Of a stretch of DNA of 64,000 nucleotides, positions 22,960 to 32,196 are shown in pieces. The stretch lies in NCBI GenBank assembly GCA_022385755.1, contig MU278349.1, positions 1,426,001-1,490,000 of the forward strand. The letters are read 5' to 3'. The position numbers and the translations under genes were made by a program. This DNA is from Trametopsis cervina (lineage: Eukaryota; Basidiomycota; Agaricomycetes; Polyporales; Irpicaceae). Below the pieces are notes generated by a model. It saw only the letters and a program-made list of their open reading frames with translations. It did not search any database and was not told the origin of the DNA. Each line of letters opens with the position of its first letter. Position 1 is the stretch's first letter.

Positions 22960-24282
22960 ATGGCAGAACTCACCAACCAACCCGCTGAGGCTGTTGTTCG
23001 ACCGCCCAAGCAGTTCCCACCCAATGTTGTTGACCTTGTTCTCAAACATCTGCAAGATGTCCCGGACGCGCTAGCCCGCTGTGCGTTGGTCTCTCGCGCC
23101 TGGCACTTTGCCGCATGCCCACATCTCTTTCGACGTATATGCTTCACCGCAACCACCCGCATCGTCCGGCGTGGTCTAAAGCGCAGCATAAAGTCTTTCG
23201 CCGATCTCATCCAATTCTTCCGGGACAACACAAGGGTCCGCTCTTCCATCCAAGACCTTGAGCTGAGCGTGTCACAGTATGCCTCCGACACCAACATACT
23301 GCTCGTGTCCGACCTCCGCGATATCCTGGATCTCACCCCTAACCTTCGCATCCTGAGACTTTCCTATGCGTCCCTCACAGAAAGCAGTCCCCCTCCGGCA
23401 CTTGCGTCGCCAGCACGAAAGAAGCTGGAGCTACTGCTCCTTGATCAGTCCACGGAAGTGACTCCCGGGGCTCTGACCGGGTTCTTCGCGCTTTTTGCCA
23501 GTTTCTCAACCCTGCATGTGGACATGCCACACGTCCTGATAGAGAGCAACGATTCCAGAAGGAAGGAGCGGCGGCCGAGTATAGCTGCGCCTGAAGGCAT
23601 GTCTGGGATTCTTCGCTACAACGTTGAGACCTTCGATACGGTTCCTCGTACCTTAGAGCGTTCAAACATCGGCGAAGAAACTGAACGACGTGCCGCTCAT
23701 TTGTTCCGGAACGTCAACGATATCATCCAGAGCGTAGGCCAGACGTTCCGCTCCCTCATTTTTGGCCCATTCCCAGCTGATTTCGAGATACCAATTGACC
23801 TATCGCCGTGCTCGAACGTTCTGGAGATCTCTATGAGGATTGACGTGACCTGTGGGCTTGGATGGGATTCCGATCTGTACTTTGATAGACCCGGAATTTC
23901 GGCAGAGAATCTTCGCAAGCGAACTCTGCCAAGCATTGTACAGATGCTTGAGACCGCGCCGAACACGCTGGTAAAGGTTGAGGTAGTTCTTGCATTCGAG
24001 GAGGCCCCCGCGGACGACGATGTCGACCAGGACGTTTTTCTGGACACCTTGGGTGATGCGATACAGTGGAAATGGGTTGTAGGAATACTCGCCGCTCATC
24101 CAACCCTTGACAAGCTTAGTTTCATGCTTGTGTTCCACCATTCATTTCGGGACTCCTACCCACAAGAAATCATAGAACGGATTGAGCGAGCTACCATTGA
24201 CGACAATATCCGTGGCCGGTTACATTCTATCTTCCAGCTTCGCGTCTTGCATTGGAATTCGTATCGAGAACTTATCATCTAG
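22960..24282 (+). CDS. F-box-like protein, copy A
   Basis: A single-exon protein of 440 residues. The N-terminus (residues about 18-60) is an F-box-like helical pair: FPPNVVDLVLKHLQDVPDAL then LARCALVSRAWHFAACPHLF. F-box domains bind Skp1 and place a substrate at an SCF ubiquitin ligase; in Agaricomycetes large lineage-specific families of this shape exist. The rest is leucine-rich with imperfect repeat spacing (LRDILDLTPNLRILRLSYASL) but no canonical LRR. An upstream in-frame ATG at 22900 lies in the leader and is not conserved in copy B, so 22960 (MAELTNQ) is preferred. Copy B begins MAESANQ at the same point. The substrate is unknown. Confidence 0.88.
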   Translation: MAELTNQPAEAVVRPPKQFPPNVVDLVLKHLQDVPDALARCALVSRAWHFAACPHLFRRICFTATTRIVRRGLKRSIKSFADLIQFFRDNTRVRSSIQDLELSVSQYASDTNILLVSDLRDILDLTPNLRILRLSYASLTESSPPPALASPARKKLELLLLDQSTEVTPGALTGFFALFASFSTLHVDMPHVLIESNDSRRKERRPSIAAPEGMSGILRYNVETFDTVPRTLERSNIGEETERRAAHLFRNVNDIIQSVGQTFRSLIFGPFPADFEIPIDLSPCSNVLEISMRIDVTCGLGWDSDLYFDRPGISAENLRKRTLPSIVQMLETAPNTLVKVEVVLAFEEAPADDDVDQDVFLDTLGDAIQWKWVVGILAAHPTLDKLSFMLVFHHSFRDSYPQEIIERIERATIDDNIRGRLHSIFQLRVLHWNSYRELII

Positions 24283-24289
24283 TTGAATA

Positions 24290-24960
24290 TCAATGTATTT
24301 CTAACTGAAAAAAAAACATATCCCAAAACGTCACAGGAAAGAACAACACCCCCTTGTGCCTCAAGGAGAGGTCACCGTGACCAAAGTACGACGTAATCCA
24401 GAACGTGCCCCCGCGCTGGCGACTTGCTTCGAAGAACCACACGCCCTGGGACATCGGGGCGCCGATGATAGGGGGCGGTAGTTTTGTGCGCCCATATAAG
24501 CTAAATTTCAGGGGAATATGGGGTACGTGCACCTTGCTTGACGAGCCTGGGGACATGCGACTTGAAGTGCACTTGGACAGGGGCAGAGAAATGTCTTCCG
24601 TAGGCGGATGCTGGTGGAATGTCGTACTTTCTGATTAATTGGCTCACGATTCTGCAAAATCCGCGCTGGAAGACTTTATGAAAGGCCGCCTTCGCGTCAT
24701 TTGACGCCATTGCAAGAGCCTTTATTGCGTCCTGCGGGAAAGGGGACGATCCTCCGTAGCCGTAATGGTTAATAGCGACGATGAGCAAGTTGTTCTGCGG
24801 TGCCAGAGCAATGACACGGCTGAAAATGTCGCAGTGGTGGTGAGCGGCGGCCAAAAAAGATAATAAAACCGACCTGCGCATCCTCAGTCATGGTAATGTA
24901 TTGCTGGCTGTCCTCGGAGACGTCGGGGTCTATGTCTACCATAGCACGTAGTTGAGACCG
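24290..24960 (-). pseudogene. decayed alpha/beta hydrolase (copy A of the duplicated unit)
   Basis: Minus-strand homology to the hydrolase at 27397-28746 is broken into pieces. HCDIFSRVIALAPQNNL, RYG-type INHYGYGGSSP and RKYDIPPASAYG match its N-terminal half. PPPIIGAPMSQGVWFFE and TFWITSYFGHGDLS match the middle, then FFPVTFWDM matches near the C-terminus. About 25 residues around the nucleophile elbow (GWSAG in copy B) are deleted, as are about 70 residues after the SYFGHGDLS block. The 5' part, including the oxyanion strand, is missing or replaced. No continuous frame exists. It could not encode an active hydrolase. It lies 8 bp past the F-box A stop. Confidence 0.85.
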
Positions 24961-25841
24961 TGCGTGAGGTGTTGAACAAAAGCCGACGGTACGACTCGAG
25001 CTTCTGCGGCAAGAGAGACACTTTGTGGATGAGTCCCACGTGAATTTCACGGGATCACTAGTCCCTCAAGTAGAAGGATCTATCGTCATATGTTAGCATA
25101 CGTCAAAGAACTGAGCGCACTGTGTTTCGTACCTTGACTTGGTGGGGCATCTTCACCTTTGCCTACATAGTCAGGACGTGGTGCGCACCACTATTACGCA
25201 AGTGCCCACATTCCTCAGAGCCCATTTTGCATGTCGATGCGTCCTTTCGCCCTCTGACACCTCGATCTGCCCAGATCACATACACGCGCCCATGATGGCA
25301 GTGGTGTCGCGGGATGAGTGTGTGTGGTCAGACGAGGGTCACCACAAGACGGAGAGATTGAATAAAAGGGACGTCGAATGTACCGCTCCTAGGAATAACA
25401 GCTGGGCGTGAGTACAGCATGTATAATTGACTCCTTCTGAGCTGGGCGCGACTCCTCGCCAGTCCTCAAAGGCGAACAAGGGCGCGTTTTACAGGCGACG
25501 CTGGTCTGCGGCAGGAAAAGAAGGGAAACGGCGGGAATTGAAAGGCTGGTGAATTATAGGAAAGAAAGAGCTGCGAGCCCTGAATTTGCGCGAGCAGCGG
25601 TGAGTCCTTGGACGCGTGATAAAACTGGTATCACGTGTTTCATCACGGTCACGTGCAGTGTTACAGCACTCATTACCGTATTCTGAACGCCGCATTTCGG
25701 CAGTGGTTCGTCAACACGCAATTGCCAGCGGCCTCTTGCTTCCTCCCAACAGCATCGTTCGTTAATTTGAAGGTTCGCCCAGTTTCAGTTCAATAGGATA
25801 TTTTCTCTAATTTCTATTATCCTTCACAGTTCATAGTCGGT
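24961..25841. other. unit junction and F-box B leader
   Basis: About 25000-25670 is unassigned sequence between the two duplicated units, with scattered short open frames and no recognisable gene. From about 25675 the sequence resembles the leader of F-box A and should contain the F-box B promoter. Confidence 0.5.
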
Positions 25842-27185
25842 ATGGCAGAATCTGCCAATCAACACGCTGAGGCTGTCCTTCAACCGACCAAGGAATTCCC
25901 AGCCAATATTGTCGCCGTGGTCCTCCAAAATTTCCACGACGACCAAGCCACGCTGGCAAGATGTACCTTGGTTTCTCGCGCATGGCACTTTATCGCATGT
26001 CCGCTTCTCTTTCGACGTATGTGCTGCAACGCAACCCCGCGCGGCAGCCGTGGTGCAAAACACAAGAAGAGGTCTTTCACGGACCTTCTGAAATTTTTGC
26101 GCGACAATGCAAGGATCCGTAGGTCAGTACAAGACCTTAAGCTGGGCAAACTCCAGCTTTCCTCCAGCCATCGTGCCGACACTGTCACACTCATTATATC
26201 TGACCTCCGTGATATTCTCAACCTTACCCCCCACCTTCGCATCCTCAGACTTTCCAATCTGTTGCTCGCGGCACATGAAACCCTTCCAGCACCCGCATCA
26301 TCGACGCACACGAAACTTGAGCAACTGCTCTTGAATGAGCACACGGTAGTCGACCATGAAGCCCTCACTGGGTTCTTCGCTCTATTCAGCGGCTTCTCGA
26401 CACTGCAAGTGGATATGCCACAGGCTAAAATTGAGAGCAACATCTCCAGGAAGGGGCACATAAAGCTGCAGCCAACTGTCGCTGTGCCGGAACGTGTGTC
26501 TGGCATACTGTCATGCAGTGTGGAGGTGTTCAACCCGTATCCCAACAGCTCGGATGAGGATGAAGACATCGATGAAGATGCAATCCAAGAACGTGCAACC
26601 CAGTCCTTCAGTGTTGTCAATTGTATCATACACACAGTGGGCTCGATGTTCCGCTCCATCATTCTTGGCCCGTTCCCAGCTGATTTCGGACTACCATTCG
26701 ATCTGGCGCCCTGCTCGAACCTACAAGACATCGTGGTGAAGTTTGACGTCGCCTGTGGGCTCGCGTGGGATGAGACCATATTCTTCACCAGATCTGGACT
26801 TGCCGAAGAGAATCTTAGCGAGGTGGTTCTGCCAAGTATTGCGGAGATGCTTGAGACGGCCCCTGATACACTGTCGAAGGTGCATATAGTCCTTGGATTC
26901 GAGGAGCGCCTCATGGCTGGGGATGTCGATGAAGACCTATTTCTGGACACCCTCGACAACGTGATACAGTGGGAACCTGTTGTGCGCATGGTCACTGATC
27001 ATTCAACTCTTGAAAATGTCAATTTCACACTTGTTTTCCACCATACATTCCGTGACTCATACCCCCAAGAGATCATGGAATGGATGGATCAGAATTCCCT
27101 CGATGATGATATCCGTGACCAGTTTCATTCCGTCTTTCAGCTTTCTGTTTTGCACTGGAACGCGTATCGAGCACTTTGCATCTAG
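25842..27185 (+). CDS. F-box-like protein, copy B
   Basis: A single-exon paralogue of the gene at 22960, 447 residues. The F-box-like region reads FPANIVAVVLQNFHDDQATL then LARCTLVSRAWHFIACPLLF. Shared blocks along the full length include SDLRDILNLTPHLRILRLS, ALTGFFALFSGFST, ILGPFPADFGLP and the C-terminal VFQLSVLHWNAYRALCI, which is LRVLHWNSYRELII in copy A. Copy B has a small acidic insertion (SDEDEDIDEDAI) absent from A. Both copies remain open, so both are likely functional. Expected role: substrate receptor of an SCF-type ubiquitin ligase; substrate unknown. Confidence 0.88.
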   Translation: MAESANQHAEAVLQPTKEFPANIVAVVLQNFHDDQATLARCTLVSRAWHFIACPLLFRRMCCNATPRGSRGAKHKKRSFTDLLKFLRDNARIRRSVQDLKLGKLQLSSSHRADTVTLIISDLRDILNLTPHLRILRLSNLLLAAHETLPAPASSTHTKLEQLLLNEHTVVDHEALTGFFALFSGFSTLQVDMPQAKIESNISRKGHIKLQPTVAVPERVSGILSCSVEVFNPYPNSSDEDEDIDEDAIQERATQSFSVVNCIIHTVGSMFRSIILGPFPADFGLPFDLAPCSNLQDIVVKFDVACGLAWDETIFFTRSGLAEENLSEVVLPSIAEMLETAPDTLSKVHIVLGFEERLMAGDVDEDLFLDTLDNVIQWEPVVRMVTDHSTLENVNFTLVFHHTFRDSYPQEIMEWMDQNSLDDDIRDQFHSVFQLSVLHWNAYRALCI

Positions 27186-27396
27186 TTGATCCGCAAGGTG
27201 TTCTTAATTGTACAGAACTGTAAAATATAGTCATCTTGACCGCCAATAAGTATGCTAAGTACAAGCAGTTCAACGAACATAAGGAGTTTGGCTATGAGGG
27301 CATGAATTATGTAGATGATGATATGGAGAGTGTAAACCACGGGGGTATAGCATTCCTTCGGTGCGACAACGTGACAGGGAAGAGGGCATACGCGTA

Positions 27397-28746
27397 TTAC
27401 GTTAAAGCTTCAAGGTAGACCTGCATGGCAAGCTCGCACTCATCCCAATGCATCTGCGAAGCAACAGTCATGTTTCAGAAGCCTCAACAACGACCACGAG
27501 AGGACTTACGAAATGGTTCACGCCAGGGATCTCTCTGAAGACAATGTTCCCTCCCCCGTTCGCCTTGTCGTCGTTCTGCATATCCCAAAACGCCGCAGGA
27601 GAGAACGACGGCCCCCTTGTGCCGCACAGCGCATGCACCCTCAGATGCGGCACAAGGGTCCTCGTCTTCTTATCGAAGCACGCCTTCTTGTAGTTGTCGT
27701 TCGCCTGCTTGCTGCACGACGCCATCAGAGGGAGCTCCAGCACAGTCTCTTCGATGATATGTGCGATCTCATCCTCGTTCAGGCTGTAGATCGTCGGCGC
27801 ACGCGTCACACTCGGGACGATGTACTGCAGCAGGGACGTATCCCTCGAGGAGAGGTCGCCGTGGTCAAAGTACGACGTGATCCAGATCGTGCCCATACGC
27901 TGGCGACTCGCCTCGGGAATGCTCTGGTCCATTTCGAAAAACCACGCGCCGTGGGGCATTGGGGTACCGATGATAGGGGCCGGAGGTTCTGTGCGCCCAT
28001 ATGAGAAATTTTTCAGGGGGACATGTAATACGCGCACCCTGCATGATGAGTCTGCGGACATGCGACTTGAAATGCGCTTGGATAGGGGTGGCGAAGTGTT
28101 CGAGGTTGGCCAACGCCGACAGAATTATACCATGGCCGGCGGACCAACCCAGAAAAACAACGCCACCGTGTTTGCCGTCGGCGGACGCTGGTGGAATGTC
28201 GTACTCTCTGATAAATTGGCTCACAAATGCTGCAAAATCTTCGCCCGAGGATTTGACAAAAGCCGTCTTGAAGTCGTCCGACGCAGTTGCAAGAGCCTTC
28301 ACGGTATCCTGTTGGAAAGGAGATGATCCTCCATAGCCGCGACGGTTAATAGCGACAATGCGCAAGTTGTTCTGTGGTGCCAGGGCGATGACACGGCTGA
28401 AAATGTCTGAGTGGCGGTGAGCGGTAGTCGAAAGAGACAACATTCCCGACATACGTGCGTTGTAAGCCAAGCCGTGAGTTGCAAAGATTGTGGTATACGG
28501 TATAGAAGTAGGAGCAGGGGCGCCACTATCGATGTAGGTGAACACTGGGCCCTCGGTACCGACAGTCAGCGACGACCTTTCCAGCAAGGCGTATGAAGGC
28601 ATTTGCGGCCGTTGCTTCGACTCGTCTGGGGTAGGCGAAGATACTGCTGTCCTATCCCGCCGGTTGAGCATTAGGGATTTGAGCCAGGAGAACAGTGAGC
28701 GCATCTTGCTTATGTGAGGCGGAAGACTTGGGCGGCACGGTGCCAT
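27397..28746 (-). CDS. alpha/beta hydrolase (copy B of the duplicated unit, intact)
   Basis: Four exons. Starts at 28746 (MAPCRPSLPP) and 28704 (MRSLFSWLKS) are both possible. The oxyanion strand is TTIFATHGLAYNA. An intron (GTATGT...CACTCAG) joins it to HIFSRVIALAPQNNLRIV and the conserved NRRGYGGSSP. The nucleophile elbow is FLGWSAGHG (G-W-S-A-G). A 49-nt intron after RRLIMQ restores EPPAPIIGTPMPHGAWFF. A last intron restores VNHFMHWDECELAMQ, carrying the catalytic histidine, with the stop at 27397-27399. Without that last splice the frame ends early at 27468. The plan fits fungal alpha/beta hydrolases near the epoxide-hydrolase/esterase type; the substrate is unknown. It lies tail-to-tail with F-box B, 211 bp apart. 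Confidence 0.88.
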
Positions 28747-29501
28747 TCGGAATGGAACTTATGAGAGGCGACATGCGGAGACGTACCCCTCCACATCCCA
28801 CTAATGCACAGTCCCTGAGCAGATCAAATGGTGTTCGGTAGATTTCATAGAGACTGCGCGCGCTCGATTTGCTCCTTTCGTTCCCTTGCTCCTATAGAAA
28901 CGTCTTGGTTTCCTATAGATACTGGGAACCAACCCATACGACCGCCCTTTGAATAAAAGGCTGGACCGCACATGTCATGATGACGAACAAGGGTACTTGC
29001 GTGATATACATGATCGAGGGCATCGTGGCGAATAAAGGTCGGCTAGGTCGAGTCAGGGCGACATGAAGACGAGACACAGTCTAGAAACCATCCTAAACTT
29101 CCCCTCATATTAGCGAACTGTGCGCAGCAGAACAAAGTTTATTACTGACGTTATCCAGCCGCTCGGAAGAGAGTCTCGCGCTGTGAACAGTCGTACGATA
29201 CTCCCAGTGTACTTTACACGCACCGAGAATAGATATACAAAGTACATCCCTAGCGAGAAGCCTCTATCAGCTCCAAGACTATATAGCACCGAGACACATA
29301 CCATCTAAAAACCATACAAAAGCCAGCGACATCCCACCATAATCTGTTATTTCCTGGGAGTGGGTTTTCATCATGACTAACCTGCGTCAGATCGCTACCT
29401 CTCGTGCGGGCCTGAATTTGTCTCGAATCATAAGTTAATATCGATTGTCTCCAGTACTGTTACTATCTTATTCTCGCGGTTTGCACCCCAGAAGAGGACG
29501 A
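28747..29501. other. intergenic, no gene seen
   Basis: About 750 bp between two minus-strand genes. It should hold the hydrolase promoter. Only short chance frames are present. Confidence 0.55.
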
Positions 29502-30770
29502 CTAGGCAGACTTCACGTCTGCGAGCTCGGAGACAGCGTCTACTACGTAGTCCGCCAAATTCACTTTGCGGGGCTGCCAGCCCAGTAATTCCGCTCTCTT
29601 CGAGACCATCCGTTGGCTCGCAGCAAGGAAAGCCACACCGCTACCGATGGCAAAAGATGTCAGAAATGGAGGTTGGCTATGAATTCAGAACACTCACTCA
29701 GGAACCTGAGCACCTGTCAAGATGCGGGGCTCCGAGGTCTTCAGAACACCACGTCTAGCGAGCTCTGGACCAAAAACGGCGGCGATATCCTTCCAATTGG
29801 CGCCATTGCTAGTCGCGAAGATGTAACGGCTGTATGAGGTGGCGTGGGCGGTGTTGCTTGTTGCCAACTCAAAAACGCGCAGATAGATGTCGACCAGATC
29901 TTCCAGGTCAACCTACGCGTTATCTCGGTGAGTTCCGTGAACGAACACGTCGAGTGATCAACCTACCAGCAGGAATTCATTAGAGCCTTCGCCGACATAC
30001 ACAGGACCGCCCATGGCTTTATAAATTGATGCAACCGCCTTGGTGAAGAACGAGCCATTGCTGATTGGCCCTGTTGATTTACCCACAACGGCACCGGGAC
30101 TAAGAATGTATGTGTTCACGTATCCCTTGTCGCCTTCCGTCAGAATCCTGAGGAAGAGCGTAAGAGCTTCGTCATGAGGGTCGTCGAGAGTTTACTCACG
30201 GGGTATCAATAGGCCCGTGAATGAAGTCTGGTGTGATGCTTCGGATGTCTTCCTCTTTACTGTCCTACTCATCACCCTATCATCAATATTATCATATAGC
30301 ATAATGATCGTGAAGTCGACATACATCCCAAAGCTTTCCCTGTGGGTCGAAGAGTCCGTCCTTCTTCATATCCAGGAATGCCGCGCAGCCACTGGTATGG
30401 ATATAAATACCGACAGCACCGGTGGTCTCGTGCCTCTGTTTCAATCCACGCAGGATAGCTAAGGCGAGAGGAACAGAGTCAGACTCGCCAGTGTTGATGA
30501 CAATGTCCGCGAGGCTGCTCTGTTTCTCTATGACTTCTTCATCTGAGAACGAGCCCTGTACAACGGCTACGCCGAGAGCTTCGATGGCGGGAAAGTTCTT
30601 TGGATTCCTGACAAGGGCTGTGACGGAGTAGGTTGGGAACTTCTTTCTCAGGGCGACGAGCACGGATCCTTGAGTTGTGATACAATGTTAGAAACACGAA
30701 TATAGGTGTTATGCGGATCGTACATACCACCGATGTAGCCCGTCGCTCCGACATAGAAGATAGTGGACAT
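29502..30770 (-). CDS. NmrA-like / atypical short-chain dehydrogenase (NAD(P)-binding)
   Basis: Start at 30770 (MSTIFYVGATGYIGG), with the extended-SDR dinucleotide motif G-A-T-G-Y-I-G-G at residues about 8-15. Then come VTALVRNPKNF, VVQGSFSDEEVI and ADIVINTGESDS. TGAVGIYIHTSGCAAF follows, the strand where these proteins carry an active-site-like Ser. The C-terminal half includes YILSPGAVVGKSTGPISNGS, VGEGSNEFLLVDLEDLVDIY and LGWQPRKVNLADYVVDA, with stop TAG at 29502-29504. Four or so short introns interrupt it. Family members are NADP-dependent reductases, epimerases or redox sensors; which applies cannot be told. The canonical Y-x-x-x-K is not evident. Confidence 0.85.
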
Positions 30771-32196
30771 TCTGGAGTGTCTGTGGTTTTCAGGCTGGGA
30801 GTTGCAGATTGGTTTCGAGTTGTTGAGGTTTCGAAGATCCACTCCTCCTTAAGTAGCTACTGCTATCTGCGATCGGCGAATGGAGCTGAAGCTTACTAAA
30901 GGCGCACACCTCAAGATAAAAGGAGAGTTCAAGATGATGCACTGTTATGCCATGCAGTTTCTCAGGAGCTGCTGACGAATGCGAAGCGGCAAAGGAACAC
31001 TAGAGGGAATGAGTAGGCAGATGCAATCACAAACTGACAAGAATTTCGCCATGTGTCATGATTGAAGTATTGCGAAACCCTGCCCGCAGCTGCCCGTACT
31101 GGCGCAAAACGCATCTGGTGATCATGCATGGGATATTCGTGAGTGAAGATGAACGTGATTGTACCGGCACAGGGAAATGCGTACCGATTATGTATTCCCT
31201 ACGCACAGGTTGCGTCCAGGTTCGCCGTTGAGGTCGCGCGAACGAGTGGAGGAACCAAGACGACAGTGTTCGACTTCGACGTGTATAGCCGGGCATTGCG
31301 AGCCTATCGTAGCCGCGAGACACCGATAGACCGGCTGTTTCAAGGATAATCACAAGGAGCAGAAAATGAAGAACATAGCGCACACCATGGACGTTGGTGG
31401 TCGTGGATGATGCAGAACTCTTAGTCCCAATTTGCGTCGTACACAGACCTGAAAGCGCATCACATAATAGGCGCCCTCCCGCGTACCTCCGCGGTCGTAA
31501 TCATAATAGCTGGTCTACTTCATCGACCACTCCACACGCTGCGAAAATCTGGGTACGACACTCTGCTATATGTGTTACCTGAGTATCACTAACATGCAAG
31601 TTGCACAGACTTTTGGATACACCGGTCTCAAACACATTCCCCCCGCATCATTACCTACTCACAAATAACGTACAGCTACATTTACCTTATAGTAACTACC
31701 TAGGCGTGAGTTCTGCAGTTCTGCCACGTATACAGCAACTCACCCACGCCAGTTAGAGATAATAAAGATGCATCTATACCGCACACCTGATGTTGTGGCT
31801 CAGACGTCATGAAGATGAGACAATACGCCCGATATAATCCTACGTTTGCCGAGCTAGGTCTTGCGCACATACTTCCTTGCGTTTGGGTAGGCATCGAAGG
31901 AACCTTGCCCACAATTACAGCAAATCGGAGTATGATTGGCTTCCGAATGAGCATGTTCAGCAGACGAAGACGTAACTTGAGGAAGTAGAAGGCCAATTTC
32001 CATCCGGACGGCCCAACTGTGGACTTGCAAGGGTAAGTACCGCGCTCTTTCCAGTTGTTGTTCTATCACTACCGAACGTCAAGCACCACTGGAACTATAT
32101 AACCACCGCCATCTGACTTGCCTACCACCCCCATTCCTTGCAAGCGACTGCTGCAGCCAGGAAGGAGCCCGACACCGTTGTTCACTCCCATCCATA
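30771..32196. other. intergenic, divergent spacer
   Basis: About 1.4 kb between the NmrA-like gene and the P450. Open frames of up to 118 codons are present but lack domains or linked exons. The P450 core promoter is at the right end. Confidence 0.5.
32096..32102 (+). promoter_or_regulatory. TATA-like box of the P450 gene
   Basis: TATATAA lies 95 bp upstream of the P450 ATG, the only such site near the start. Confidence 0.45.

Larger units (their letters stand above)
22800..28746. repeat. tandem duplication of an F-box + hydrolase unit
   Basis: Unit 1 (about 22800-24960) and unit 2 (about 25675-28746) share the same order and orientation: leader, F-box gene (+), then a tail-to-tail alpha/beta hydrolase (-). 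The leaders match in several blocks, including CAGCGGCCTC, GCATCGT and AAGGTTCGCC just before each ATG. The duplication therefore included the promoter. Unit 1's hydrolase is decayed. Divergence of the proteins shows the event is old. Confidence 0.85.

Noticed and set aside
27468..28061. A stop at 27468 as the true end of hydrolase B
   Set aside because: Splicing GTAAGT...TTCGCAG instead gives VNHFMHWDE, the conserved catalytic-histidine block; the open read-through has no family match.
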